Below are positions 17,418 through 26,346 of a DNA stretch of 44,065 nt, in pieces (positions within the stretch are counted from its first letter, which is position 1; every line of letters starts with the position of its first letter). The position numbers and the translations under genes are program-made. This stretch comes from Saccharospirillum sp. (lineage in GTDB: Bacteria > Pseudomonadota > Gammaproteobacteria > Pseudomonadales > Natronospirillaceae), in assembly GCA_022565595.1 (NCBI GenBank), contig JAIUML010000032.1, forward strand, positions 1-44,065. The letters are read 5' to 3'. The notes below the pieces were generated by a model, which worked only from the letters and a program-made list of their open reading frames with translations, ran no database searches and was not told the DNA's origin.

Positions 17418-17984
17418 TTAAATTTTACCGACCAGGTCTAGAGACGGTGCCAGAGTGGCTTCGCCTTCTTTCCATTTGGCGGGGCAGACTTCGCCGGGGT
17501 GAGCGGCGATGTACTGAGCGGCTTTGATCTTGCGCAGCAGTTCAGAGGCATCGCGGCCGATGCCGCCAGAATTGATCTCAACGAGCTGGATCTTGCCTTC
17601 CGGGTCGATCACGAAAGTACCGCGCTCTGCCAGGCCATCTTCCTCGATCATGACGCCGAAGTTGCGGGTGATGGTGCCAGTCGGGTCACCAATCATCGGG
17701 TACTGGATCTTGTTGATGGTGTCTGAGCTGTCATGCCATGCCTTGTGGGTGAAGTGGGTGTCGGTTGATACGGAGTAGATCTCCACGCCCAGCTTCTGGA
17801 AGGTTTCGTAATGATCCGCAAGATCGCCCAGTTCGGTCGGGCAGACAAAGGTAAAGTCGGCCGGGTAGAAGAAGACAACGGACCACTTGCCTTTCAGGTC
17901 TGCATCGCTGACTGAGACGAAATCGCCATTGTGAAAAGCGGTGGCAGAGAAAGGTTTCACTTCGGTGTTGATGTAGTAGGACAT
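17418..17984 (-). CDS. ahpC: Alkyl hydroperoxide reductase subunit C (peroxiredoxin)
   Basis: This 188-residue typical 2-Cys peroxiredoxin has the peroxidatic Cys48 in FTFVCPTE and the resolving Cys167 in EVCPAKW. The family segments [14 protein letters not shown] and [16 protein letters not shown] are present, and its length is almost that of E. coli AhpC (187 aa). It reduces hydrogen peroxide and organic peroxides, and AhpF on the same strand recycles it. An OxyR-like half-site and a plausible promoter lie upstream, consistent with peroxide induction. Confidence 0.98.
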   Translation of the reverse strand: MSYYINTEVKPFSATAFHNGDFVSVSDADLKGKWSVVFFYPADFTFVCPTELGDLADHYETFQKLGVEIYSVSTDTHFTHKAWHDSSDTINKIQYPMIGDPTGTITRNFGVMIEEDGLAERGTFVIDPEGKIQLVEINSGGIGRDASELLRKIKAAQYIAAHPGEVCPAKWKEGEATLAPSLDLVGKI

Positions 17985-18038
17985 TGATTAAAGCTCCATC
18001 AGAGTGTGTTAGGAATTGGTATCTTGCTGACACGAGCT

Positions 18039-18087
18039 ATAATAGGTATTTAGTATCGAGATTAGAAATTTAATAAATCTAAGCTAT
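18039..18087 (-). promoter_or_regulatory. Candidate ahpC promoter with OxyR-like half-site
   Basis: On the minus strand ATAGCTTAGATTTAT (18073-18087) fits the OxyR motif ATAG-N-T-N3-A-N-CTAT with one mismatch. A TATTAT -10 hexamer lies at 18039-18044, with a poor -35 as expected for an activated promoter. The second OxyR site is not convincing. Confidence 0.35.
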
Positions 18088-18131
18088 TGATAGTTTTTGA
18101 CAATGGTATGGGATTTTTTGGTAGGGGATCT

Positions 18132-19154
18132 TTATGGATACAGGTCTTCGATGTCCAGCACGACGGGCCGATGATCAGATGCCTGACTCAGCTGTTTTGC
18201 CAGTTTGTGGTACTGCATCGGCCAGATTACCTCACTGTTTACCACCTCGAGATCGGAACTGGGCAGCAAATAGTCAGCACGCAAACCCCAGACTGCGGTG
18301 TTGGACTCACAAAACGGTTGATCGGGCCAGCGCTCCCTGGCACCTTCACTGATGGGTGTTGGATCCTGTAATTGAGGGCTGGAGAGCAGTCGATTGATGG
18401 CGTCCAGACTGTCACCCTTGTCTGGGTCTGCATTCAGGTCGCCAGCGATGACAAAGGGCGCTGGGATAAAGGGTTCTGCACGGCCCTGATCGTCTTTTAC
18501 TGACCACTGACCCTCAATATAGTGCGTCCAGAAGTCTATCTCTGCTGCATTGTGCCAGCGATTACGGCCTTCCGGCCCATCGAAGGCTGGGGGGGTTGGG
18601 TGACTGACCAGCAGGTGCAGGGTAGTGCGGCCGATCTGTATGGGTAGATCCCAATGGGACTTGCTCGATAGCCGAAGTATTGCAAGATCTGCTTCGCTGT
18701 AGAAAGCGCGCCCATCGGGCCAATGGGGTAAAAGAGCATCTGGCATATCTCGCCAAAGCAGGGTCTGAAAAGTACGCACCTTATCGGTATTAATTGGCCA
18801 GCGAGAAAATACCGCCATGCCATATTGGCCAGCAAAGGCACCGAAGCCGAAAGGCGTGTTCTTTGTGCCTCCCGGCTTTACCAGGTCTCGCCCGGACAAG
18901 ACACCGGTATTGACCGGGGCAGTGAAGCCATAGGGGTAGTGGCAACCCCTGGCCGCCAGGCATTGTCGCAGCGCGTTGAAGGAAAGGTGTTGAGGATCGT
19001 AGTCCACTTCGTTCAACACCAGGACATCAGCCTGTAAGCCACCCAGTACTGTTAATACGGCCGATAGCTGTGGCGAGAGTTCACCTGCCAGCTCTCTGGC
19101 GAGCTGACCGACCTCAGGGCGATTCAGAGCAACATTGTAGGTGACCAGCCGCAT
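18132..19154 (-). CDS. Endonuclease/exonuclease/phosphatase-family protein
   Basis: The protein has 340 residues from the ATG at 19154. The EEP fold is shown by RLVTYNVALNRPE at the start, VLVLNEVDYDP (metal-binding Glu), GMAVFSRWPI, LLVSHPTPP, AGDLNADPDKGD (catalytic Asp and Asn) and the terminal SDHRPVVLDI (catalytic Asp-His). Such proteins are metal-dependent phosphodiesterases acting on nucleic acids or phospholipids; the substrate is not evident. No signal peptide is seen. A TTG at 19169 could start five residues earlier and would overlap the end of yjjG. The two genes are clearly cotranscribed. Confidence 0.83.
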   Translation of the reverse strand: MRLVTYNVALNRPEVGQLARELAGELSPQLSAVLTVLGGLQADVLVLNEVDYDPQHLSFNALRQCLAARGCHYPYGFTAPVNTGVLSGRDLVKPGGTKNTPFGFGAFAGQYGMAVFSRWPINTDKVRTFQTLLWRDMPDALLPHWPDGRAFYSEADLAILRLSSKSHWDLPIQIGRTTLHLLVSHPTPPAFDGPEGRNRWHNAAEIDFWTHYIEGQWSVKDDQGRAEPFIPAPFVIAGDLNADPDKGDSLDAINRLLSSPQLQDPTPISEGARERWPDQPFCESNTAVWGLRADYLLPSSDLEVVNSEVIWPMQYHKLAKQLSQASDHRPVVLDIEDLYP

Positions 19155-19158
19155 CCGT

Positions 19159-19842
19159 TCAGGCGCCAAGTAATAGACTGGGCAGTTGACGAATATCCGT
19201 TAGATGGTAAGTCGGTGGTGTCATATCGTCCGGTACTTTCTCTGTTAGCCAGGCGGTATCCCAGCCGAAGCGCTGGGCACCGAGAATATCTGTCTCGAAA
19301 CGGTCGCCCACCATCAGTACTGCGTCCTTGTCCGGCGTGTTCATGGCCTGTTGCATGGCCTCGAAGATGGCCGGGCTGGGTTTGCTGGCACCGACTTCTT
19401 CAGAAATGGTCAGTACAGAAATAAGGGGTGCCAGGCCACTGCGTTCAAGCCTTGGTCGTTGTACTCGGGCCAGCCCATTGGTCAGAATGCCCAGGCGGGC
19501 ATGAGGTGCCAATTGTTTCGCGACGGCTTCGGCACCCTCCAGCAGGGCGGACCCTTCAGCCAGGAAATCCAGAAAGTGCTCAGCCCAAATGGCTGGGTCG
19601 GCTATTATGCCCAGTTCATCAAAAAAACGTTGTATCCGGGTGACTTTCAGCTCGGTGGGTGCAATGGCGCCGCGCTCTAGTTCCTGCCAGAGATGCTGGT
19701 TGATGCCTCTATAGAGTGTCTGGTGTGCCTCGGTATCGGACACCATGTGGCTGGTCAGTAATCGACCGACAGCGTGCTGTTCCGCTTTGCCGAAATCGAA
19801 CAGGGTGTCATCGGCATCGAAGACGATCCATTGGTAACGCAC
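19159..19842 (-). CDS. yjjG: HAD-family pyrimidine 5'-nucleotidase YjjG
   Basis: This 227-residue HAD hydrolase has the nucleophile motif FDADDTLF (Asp9, Asp11), LGILTNGLARVQRPRLERSGL (Thr motif), ISEEVGASKPSPAIFEA (Lys motif) and LMVGDRFETDILGAQ. Its sequence and length follow E. coli YjjG closely. YjjG dephosphorylates UMP, dUMP and dTMP, with a likely house-cleaning role against non-canonical pyrimidine nucleotides. It precedes and overlaps the region of the EEP-family gene, suggesting a two-gene nucleotide/phosphodiester operon. Confidence 0.9.
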   Translation of the reverse strand: MRYQWIVFDADDTLFDFGKAEQHAVGRLLTSHMVSDTEAHQTLYRGINQHLWQELERGAIAPTELKVTRIQRFFDELGIIADPAIWAEHFLDFLAEGSALLEGAEAVAKQLAPHARLGILTNGLARVQRPRLERSGLAPLISVLTISEEVGASKPSPAIFEAMQQAMNTPDKDAVLMVGDRFETDILGAQRFGWDTAWLTEKVPDDMTPPTYHLTDIRQLPSLLLGA

Positions 19843-19922
19843 TTGAATACCTCATTTTCAGTAGTTAGCGGCAGGCTGATGCCACATGTTCATCCGGGTC
19901 ATGAACGATAATACAATTCGGC

Positions 19923-20384
19923 TTACTCGTCTTCTGAAAATGGCAACGTCACGGCATCAAACCAATAGGCATCCATGGTACTGATCAATTGTTGCAGGGA
20001 GTCGAACCTCGGTGGAAATTTCAGTACAGAATTTGCCCCAAGGTGGTAAAGCATGCGGACAAAAGTAGGGTCATCCTGATTCAGGAAAAGAACCGAAGGC
20101 ACTTTTTTCCAGCGTACAAGCTTACTGAGTTCCAGCAAGGTCTGTTGTGCTTTTAGTGTGTCATCAACATAGGCTATCAGGAAAAGATCTACATGGGCGG
20201 CCGACTCGGGTTGCAAATGCGAGCTTATCAGCGATTGCTGAAAGCTTCGAATATCGACATGCCATTGAATATGATGAGCCAGGCAATAGGTTGCCAAGGC
20301 TTGCTCAATTTGCTCCGCCACGATTGCACTTTCGGAAAGCAACAGGATGGTACGCGGAACAAAGGCTTTCCGAGCTGAGCGCAT
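19923..20384 (-). CDS. Degenerate receiver-domain protein lacking the phospho-acceptor
   Basis: The 153-residue protein has a receiver-like layout resembling Rcp1-type response regulators: first strand ILLLSES, third strand VDLFLIAYVDD, fourth PSVLFLNQDDPTF, fifth GANSVLKFPPRF and the ending MDAYWFDAVTLP. The acidic pair after strand one reads Ser-Glu. The phospho-acceptor aspartate is Ala71, and the Thr/Ser switch is lost, though Lys122 remains. It therefore cannot be phosphorylated in the usual way and may act as a protein-interaction module. GGAGGG precedes the ATG. It lies 67 bp after the REC-GGDEF-EAL gene on the same strand, probably in the same transcription unit. Confidence 0.7.
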   Translation of the reverse strand: MRSARKAFVPRTILLLSESAIVAEQIEQALATYCLAHHIQWHVDIRSFQQSLISSHLQPESAAHVDLFLIAYVDDTLKAQQTLLELSKLVRWKKVPSVLFLNQDDPTFVRMLYHLGANSVLKFPPRFDSLQQLISTMDAYWFDAVTLPFSEDE

Positions 20385-20451
20385 CAGTTTTGACCCTCCA
20401 TTTGTTGGCTACGTTTGTCTGACTATACGAATGTATGGGTTCCTTCACATC

Positions 20452-22173
20452 TCAGGAGGCCGGCCCTCTCTGTTGGATGTTACCTGTTTGTTGCAGTACC
20501 GCATCCAGGTCCTCCAGTTTCAGGGGAGGGTAGTACAAATAACCCTGGCAAATAGTGCAACCCTGCGACTGAAGTTGTTCTTTCTGTTCTTTGGTTTCCA
20601 CGCCTTCGGCCACTACGCTCAGATCGAGTCCTCTTGCCAGTGACAGTATGGAGTGTGTAATGGCTGGCTCTCGCAAGCCTTTGATGCCGGCTTCAGAGAC
20701 AAAGCTTTTGTCGATCTTGATGCGATCCAACGGGAATTCACGCAAGTAACGCATGGAGGAGTATCCAGTGCCAAAATCGTCGATTGCAATCTTGATGCCA
20801 GCCTTTCGAATAGAATGCAACACATTGGTTTGGCTCAATCCGTTTTCGACCAGGGCTTCCTCGGTCAGCTCCAGTTCAAGTATTCCCGGTGGTATCCGGT
20901 ACTGTTTGATGCATTGCCGCAACTGACTCAGAAACCCCTGGAATTTCAATTGGCGTGGGGAGACATTCACCGAAACTGGTAACGTCAGGTTCGATTGTTT
21001 CCATAGTTGTAATTGTTTACAGGCGGCTTCAATGACCCATTGACCAATGGGTACGATCAACCCGCTGCGCACAGCAACGGGAATAAATTGAGCCGGAGAT
21101 ACCACTTGTCCGTTCCGATGGTTCCACCGGATCAACGCCTCCAGGCCACATATATTGCCGCTTTTCAGTTCGATCTGAGGTTGGTAATAGAGTTCGAACT
21201 CCTCGTTACGCAAGGCGGTACGCAGTTCTTTCTCGGTTTCCATACCGTGGATCAAACGCGCTTGTAGACGTTCGGTAAAAAAATGATAACTACCCGCACC
21301 TCTAGCTTTTGACTCATATAATGCCATATCGGCTTTTTGCATCAGTTCCATAGCGAGGTTGCCGTGATCAGGGTAGATGGAAATGCCCATGCTGACGGTG
21401 ATGTCCAGAGTGGTATTGCTGACTGGAGAGGGGCGACACAATTCATTGGATATTTTTTTGACGATACGGGTAATGTCCTCGACTTTTTCTATGTTGTCGA
21501 GCAGGGCGGTGAATTCGTCTCCACCGATACGTGCGACAAAATCACTTTTACGCACAGATTTGCGCAGTCGCTCACCAACCAGGGTCAGCAGCAGGTCGCC
21601 AACATGGTGGCCGAGGCTGTCATTGATGTCCTTGAATCGGTCGAGATCCAGGAAAATCACTGCCAGGTTCGTTTTCGTGCGGGCTGCTCTGGCAATGGCC
21701 AGTTCCATGTGCTCTTCGAATATATGTCGGTTTCCCAGACCGGTCAGTGGGTCGCGGCGAACGAGTTCGGCAATCTCCAACTCCGCGTCCTTGCGCTCAA
21801 TTGCATGGCGTATGCTACGATCGAGCAGGGTGGTGGACATTTCATCTTTGGGTATGAAGTCTGCTGCCCCTTCTCTCATTAACATGTCGTCCAGTTCAGG
21901 CGAGTTATTGCTTGTCATCACGATAATGGGCTTGTTCAATTGCAATTTTCTGGCCTGTTGCAGTAGCTCCAGACCGGAATGACTGCCGAGAAAGTAATCC
22001 AGCAGAACAAGGTCGAGGTCGTCTCCATAGAGCGCCTCAACGGCTTCTTCAAATTCGAGAATGTGCCGGATTTGATAGCGGTTACGTTGGCTCTTCAACA
22101 ACGATTGCTTGACCAGCAGAAAATCTGCCGGGTCGTCTTCTACCACGAGGACCTTGATTAGAGCTTTGTTCAT
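20452..22173 (-). CDS. Response regulator with REC, GGDEF and EAL domains (c-di-GMP turnover)
   Basis: The protein has 573 residues in three domains. The receiver spans 5-120 with the phospho-acceptor Asp59 in VLLDYFLG. The GGDEF domain (about 135-305) has an intact GGDEF at 217-221 and an RxxD inhibitory site (Arg208-Asp211) five residues before it. The EAL domain (about 315-565) has LEALIRW, ELELTEE, DDFGTGYSS, IKIDKSF and AEGVE. Both synthase and phosphodiesterase look competent; which dominates is unknown. The ATG at 22173 overlaps the preceding receiver gene as ATGA. Third gene of the ethylene-receptor-like operon, so phosphorelay input from that kinase is likely. Confidence 0.93.
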   Translation of the reverse strand: MNKALIKVLVVEDDPADFLLVKQSLLKSQRNRYQIRHILEFEEAVEALYGDDLDLVLLDYFLGSHSGLELLQQARKLQLNKPIIVMTSNNSPELDDMLMREGAADFIPKDEMSTTLLDRSIRHAIERKDAELEIAELVRRDPLTGLGNRHIFEEHMELAIARAARTKTNLAVIFLDLDRFKDINDSLGHHVGDLLLTLVGERLRKSVRKSDFVARIGGDEFTALLDNIEKVEDITRIVKKISNELCRPSPVSNTTLDITVSMGISIYPDHGNLAMELMQKADMALYESKARGAGSYHFFTERLQARLIHGMETEKELRTALRNEEFELYYQPQIELKSGNICGLEALIRWNHRNGQVVSPAQFIPVAVRSGLIVPIGQWVIEAACKQLQLWKQSNLTLPVSVNVSPRQLKFQGFLSQLRQCIKQYRIPPGILELELTEEALVENGLSQTNVLHSIRKAGIKIAIDDFGTGYSSMRYLREFPLDRIKIDKSFVSEAGIKGLREPAITHSILSLARGLDLSVVAEGVETKEQKEQLQSQGCTICQGYLYYPPLKLEDLDAVLQQTGNIQQRGPAS

Positions 22174-22622
22174 GGGGGTGCTTCCTGCGTTGACATCATT
22201 GAAGGACCAAACCAGTAGCGATAGAGCGTGACTAGAATGCGTTCAAGCTGGATCAGATCATCGGGCTTGCAAATGTAGGAATTGGCATGCAACTCGTAGC
22301 TGTTTTGAATGTCTTCTGGAGAGTCCGAGGTCGAGAATATAATAATCGGTATATCAGCCCATTGAGTGTTCTGCTTGATCTCACGCAGACAGGAGCGGCC
22401 ATCCTTGCCGGGCATGTTCAAATCGAGCAGGATTACCATGGAGGGGTTTAACGGGTCGGGAATGCTGTTGCGGTTCTTGACGAACCCCATTAACGACTCT
22501 CCATCTTGCAGCCCCTTGACGACTAAAGGCAGGTGAGCTCGTTTGACGGCTGTCCTGACCAGTAACAAGTCTTCAGGGTCGTCATCCACGACCAACAACA
22601 GGGGTTGGGAGTCAGAAGTCAT
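22170..22622 (-). CDS. Single-domain Rcp1-type response regulator
   Basis: The 150-residue receiver has LLLVVDDDPEDLLLVRTAVKR, the acceptor Asp67 in LLDLNMPGKDG, Ser/Thr in IIFSTSDSPEDI and Lys in SYICKPDD. The YRYWFG ending is typical of Rcp1 proteins that pair with phytochrome-like kinases. No output domain is present, so it probably relays phosphate or competes with the receiver of the next protein. The ATG at 22622 overlaps the end of the kinase gene by 11 bp, and its stop overlaps the next ATG; coupling is strong. An upstream in-frame ATG at 22658 lies deeper in the kinase and was rejected. Confidence 0.88.
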   Translation of the reverse strand: MTSDSQPLLLVVDDDPEDLLLVRTAVKRAHLPLVVKGLQDGESLMGFVKNRNSIPDPLNPSMVILLDLNMPGKDGRSCLREIKQNTQWADIPIIIFSTSDSPEDIQNSYELHANSYICKPDDLIQLERILVTLYRYWFGPSMMSTQEAPP

Positions 22623-24267
22623 GGCTGGTCTCCTGGATGGGGTGGGTGGGCAATTCAATGATGAAGCGTGAACCCTTGCCTGCCATACTCTCGGCCCGGA
22701 TCAATCCCTGGTGGCGTTCAACGATCTTGCGACAGATGGCGAGGCCCATTCCTGTGCCAGGATAACGTTCTCTGCCGTGCAGCCTCTTGAACACTTCAAA
22801 AATCTGTTCGGCATACTGGTTGTCAAAACCAATGCCGTTGTCTTCGATAGTAATCCGATATCGACCGGAATCGACCTGCGCTCCATAAATGCGTATCACT
22901 GGCGACTGATCCGGCCGGCGATACTTCAAGGCGTTGGAGATAATATTTTGCAGCAACTGCCGAACCTGACTTGGGTCTACCGTCAACTGGATTAATGGAG
23001 CGACCTCAAACTCTGCCTGGCTTTCCTCGATTGCAAGTTGCAAATCAGACTGCACATCCTTGACGATTTCGTTCATGTCGGTAGGTGCCATCTGACCGCT
23101 ACGAGAAGTTACCCTGCTGTAGGAGAGCAGGCTGTCGAGCAGTTCGCGCATCCTCTCGGCGGCGTCGACCACATAGTTGGCAAACATTTGCCCTTCTTCG
23201 TTGAAAGTGCCGTAGTCCTTGCTGAGCAGCAGCTTTGAAAAAGAAATGATTTTACGTAGAGGTTCTCTCAGGTCGTGTGAAGCGATGAAGGCGAACTCTT
23301 TCAATTCGCTATTGGAGCGCTCCAGGGCATCGCTGCGTTGTTCAATGCGTCTCTCATAGTCACGTCGCTCGCTGACATCGACAACGGAGGCCACTACCTC
23401 ACCTTCACTGCTGCCGTCAACCGGGTTCAACCCGATTTCAACGGGAACGGTAGTGCCGTCAGCACACAGACCGGACAAGTCCCTGCGATCTCCCATCATG
23501 CGTTTGGTTGGTGCTTCGGTATAACGCTGTCTATTATTCTGATGTGTTTTACGGCTGTCTTGCGGCACTAACTCTTCTACGCGTTTTCCCGCCAGTTCAC
23601 CGACGTCATAGTGGAAAATACTGTGTGCCATGGAGTTTGCCTGCAAAACTGTGCCGTCCGAGGCGACCACGATCATACCGTTGGGGGCAGATTCGAAAAT
23701 ACTCTGCAGCCGTTGTTTCACCTGCTCTGATGTCTGAATCTGCAGTTCCAGAGCCAGTTTGGCTTGCTCCAGTTCGTTGGTGCGGCTCGCTACGGTTTGC
23801 TCCAGTGATTCATAGAGAGTACGTAACTGTTGCTCGGCATGGGTGCGTTTGGACATCTCTTCATATAGTGCTTCGTTGCGCTCCGCCAATAAGGCTGGAC
23901 TGGGAATGGCCAATAATCTGGGGACCAGAGGCCAGATCAGAATTGCTGTTAACAAGGAAACCACTGCAGTGAACAGTTTGACCGCGCCTTCCAGGTAATA
24001 GTGAGCGTTCCAGATGTTCCAGATTCCCATTAGGTGGGTGGCACCACAGGCGACGATAAAGGTGGCGAATAACTTGAACATCCAGGGGAAACCAAGGTCG
24101 GCTCGCTCACTCCAGAGCTTGGCCAATGCCAGTGGAATGGTAAAATAGGCAAGGGCTATAATGGCGTCAGAGCCTGCGTGAAGCATCAACAAGTCTGAAC
24201 GCCAGTAAAAGCAATGGCCATGCGGTATGAAGTCGGTGCCAAACAGGTGGTGCCACGTATCGTCCAT
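22612..24267 (-). CDS. Hybrid ethylene-binding-domain histidine kinase (ETR1-like sensor)
   Basis: The protein has 551 residues. Residues about 25-120 hold three membrane helices with SDAIIALAYFTIP and CGATHL. Asp34, Tyr41, Pro45, Cys74 and His78 match ETR1 Asp25, Tyr32, Pro36, Cys65 and His69 at exactly the same spacing. These residues bind copper and ethylene in plants and in cyanobacterial Etr1. A coiled coil (125-185), a PAS domain (about 185-300), HisKA with phospho-accepting His331 (ASHDLREP) and HATPase_c (NIISNALKYRRP, DNGIGFD, GTGMGLAICR) follow. GGAGG lies 5 bp before the ATG at 24267. It heads the operon driving a receiver and a c-di-GMP enzyme. Ethylene binding is inferred; structural similarity is strong. 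Confidence 0.88.
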   Translation of the reverse strand: MDDTWHHLFGTDFIPHGHCFYWRSDLLMLHAGSDAIIALAYFTIPLALAKLWSERADLGFPWMFKLFATFIVACGATHLMGIWNIWNAHYYLEGAVKLFTAVVSLLTAILIWPLVPRLLAIPSPALLAERNEALYEEMSKRTHAEQQLRTLYESLEQTVASRTNELEQAKLALELQIQTSEQVKQRLQSIFESAPNGMIVVASDGTVLQANSMAHSIFHYDVGELAGKRVEELVPQDSRKTHQNNRQRYTEAPTKRMMGDRRDLSGLCADGTTVPVEIGLNPVDGSSEGEVVASVVDVSERRDYERRIEQRSDALERSNSELKEFAFIASHDLREPLRKIISFSKLLLSKDYGTFNEEGQMFANYVVDAAERMRELLDSLLSYSRVTSRSGQMAPTDMNEIVKDVQSDLQLAIEESQAEFEVAPLIQLTVDPSQVRQLLQNIISNALKYRRPDQSPVIRIYGAQVDSGRYRITIEDNGIGFDNQYAEQIFEVFKRLHGRERYPGTGMGLAICRKIVERHQGLIRAESMAGKGSRFIIELPTHPIQETSHDF

Positions 24268-24549
24268 GGGTCCTCCGGGAGTACGCAGACCATTTTGACG
24301 CAGCAAGGATTATGCATCTTTACCAGTCGTTCCGAGGCCTGCACTAATACGTAAGCAGGGTTAACTGCTTTTATGCCGGGTTAATTGTTCAGCGTAGCCT
24401 CAGGGTAGAAAGCTCACCAGTTTTCAATTGTTAAAAGGCGCATTTGTGTCCGCTTTCAACGGTAAGAATGTGACCAGCTTCAAATTTTGGCTTGGGTCAC
24501 CCATCTTTGCTCGGCTACTCTGTCCACAATATGAATACAAGGAGAGGGC

Positions 24550-26223
24550 ATGATCGCAACAATCTCGTCATTGATAGGTGGTATCGGTCTGTTCATTCTC
24601 GGCATGATGCTCACCACAGATGGCTTAAAGGCAATGGCGGGAGAGGCTCTGCGGTCAGCACTTTCGCGGCTGACTGGCTCGCCGTGGAAGGCATTGGCAA
24701 CAGGCGCTGGTCTGACTGCCCTGGTGCAAAGCTCAAGTGCCACTACCCTGGCTACCATCGGCTTTGTATCGGCTGGGTTGCTCAGTTTCAGTCATGCCAT
24801 AGGCGTTATCATCGGCGCCAACCTGGGGACTACCAGTACTGGTTGGATAGTCGCCTTGCTTGGCCTCAAGCTCTCCATGGGCACCATTTTGTTGCCGGTC
24901 ATCGGAATAGGCGCACTGATGAAGCTGCTTGGTAGGGGCAAGTGGACTCACCTGGGTATGGCGCTGGCTGGATTTGGGGTGATTTTTGTCGGCATTGACG
25001 TAATGCAGACCAGCATGACGGGACTCGCCGATCGGGTAGACTTCAGCGCCTACAGTGCAGCACCACTGACTGGTCGTCTAATGCTGTTGATCGTGGGTCT
25101 GGTCATGTCGGTTTTAATGCAAAGCTCCAGCGCCGCCATAGCGGTGACGATCACTGCCCTGGCCACCGGCACTATAGGTTTTGATCAGGCTGCCGCCATG
25201 GTTATCGGTCATAATATCGGCACTACTGTAACTGCCATTCTGGCGGCTATTGGGGCCAGCACTGCGGCCAAGCGGACCGCTCTAGTGCATGTGTTATTCA
25301 ACCTGGGCACTGGTCTGATGGCGTTCTTCTTGCTGCCGCTGTTCACAGCTCTGGTTGCCTGGATGGCAGAGCTTTGGGCCAACAATGAACCAGCCTTGAT
25401 GCTGGCTTTGTTTCATACCGTCATCAAGTGTCTGGGTGTCGCCATATTTATGCCGCTGAGCAAGCAGTTGGAAATGCTGGCCAATCGCTTATTGATTGAA
25501 CATCGTTCTGCACTGATGCAGAAGCTCGACCCCAACCTCGCAGAAGTACCGGCCCTGGCCTTGGGTGCAGCGCAGGAAACCTTGCAACACTGTGCGGCTG
25601 TTACCCTGGACATTAGCGCCAGGCGCTTGAATGGGCAGGCTAGTAGTTATGACCTCAAGGCGTTAACTGAGGTAGAGGAGGCTACCAGCGAGACAGGCCG
25701 ATTACTGGCACGCTTACCCTCTCTGGATAGTGACTCTCTCGATCGGCTTTCGAGTAATTTGCATCTGCTGGATCATATCAATCAGATCAATGTTGATGCG
25801 TGTCACCTGGGTACCGGGTCAGATGAATCTCCGATAGCGCCCTTGCACGAACAAGCTGGCCATCTGGCAGATGTACTGGCAGAGACTGTTGTCGCTTTGA
25901 AAAACAGCGACAGTGATGCACTGCTGAAAGTTCAGGATCGTTTGCAGCATCAACTCGAACTGGGGGCTGATGCCCGACCGGCCATTCTTAATGCCGCCTT
26001 ACATAAGGAAGTTACTCTGGATCAAAGCTTACAACTGCTTGCCGTTCAACGGCGTTTGCACCGATTGCTGCACCACAGTGCGCGAGCCATTCACTACCTG
26101 AATCGCCTCAGCCATGGTCCAGAGAAAGATACCCGCCTTGAGGCGGACAGCCCGATCGTGGATCAGGAGGCGGAGGACAATAGTCTTCAGGAAACTCTAA
26201 AAGGCCCAGCAGACCAGGAGTGA
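24550..26223 (+). CDS. Na+/phosphate cotransporter family protein with PhoU-like tail
   Basis: This 557-residue inner membrane protein has the repeated Na/Pi motifs QSSSATT (near residue 60) and QSSSAAIAVT (near 190), each followed by GANLGTT or GHNIGTT, with about eight to nine membrane segments up to residue 300. The cytoplasmic C-terminal part (about 330-540) is helical and PhoU-like (VEEATSETGRLL, LLHHSARAIHYLNRL). Members take up phosphate with sodium. AAGGAGAGGG precedes the ATG. No pho box was recognised in the 282-bp spacer to the divergent kinase gene, which otherwise must hold promoters for both genes. Confidence 0.9.
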   Translation: MIATISSLIGGIGLFILGMMLTTDGLKAMAGEALRSALSRLTGSPWKALATGAGLTALVQSSSATTLATIGFVSAGLLSFSHAIGVIIGANLGTTSTGWIVALLGLKLSMGTILLPVIGIGALMKLLGRGKWTHLGMALAGFGVIFVGIDVMQTSMTGLADRVDFSAYSAAPLTGRLMLLIVGLVMSVLMQSSSAAIAVTITALATGTIGFDQAAAMVIGHNIGTTVTAILAAIGASTAAKRTALVHVLFNLGTGLMAFFLLPLFTALVAWMAELWANNEPALMLALFHTVIKCLGVAIFMPLSKQLEMLANRLLIEHRSALMQKLDPNLAEVPALALGAAQETLQHCAAVTLDISARRLNGQASSYDLKALTEVEEATSETGRLLARLPSLDSDSLDRLSSNLHLLDHINQINVDACHLGTGSDESPIAPLHEQAGHLADVLAETVVALKNSDSDALLKVQDRLQHQLELGADARPAILNAALHKEVTLDQSLQLLAVQRRLHRLLHHSARAIHYLNRLSHGPEKDTRLEADSPIVDQEAEDNSLQETLKGPADQE

Positions 26224-26346
26224 CTTGCACGTCCATTCGCTTTAATATTCCGTTAACGACAGTAAGGCGAAACAGGTCTGTCGGGCAGCGTGTCAGTCTT
26301 GTCGTCGGCTGTTGCCGTTTCCTCACCCATGATCAGGAGGTTGCGG

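Noticed and set aside
24268-24549. Riboswitch or pho box upstream of the Na+/phosphate transporter
   Set aside because: No pho-box spacing of CTGTCAT-type repeats and no riboswitch-like conserved core was seen.
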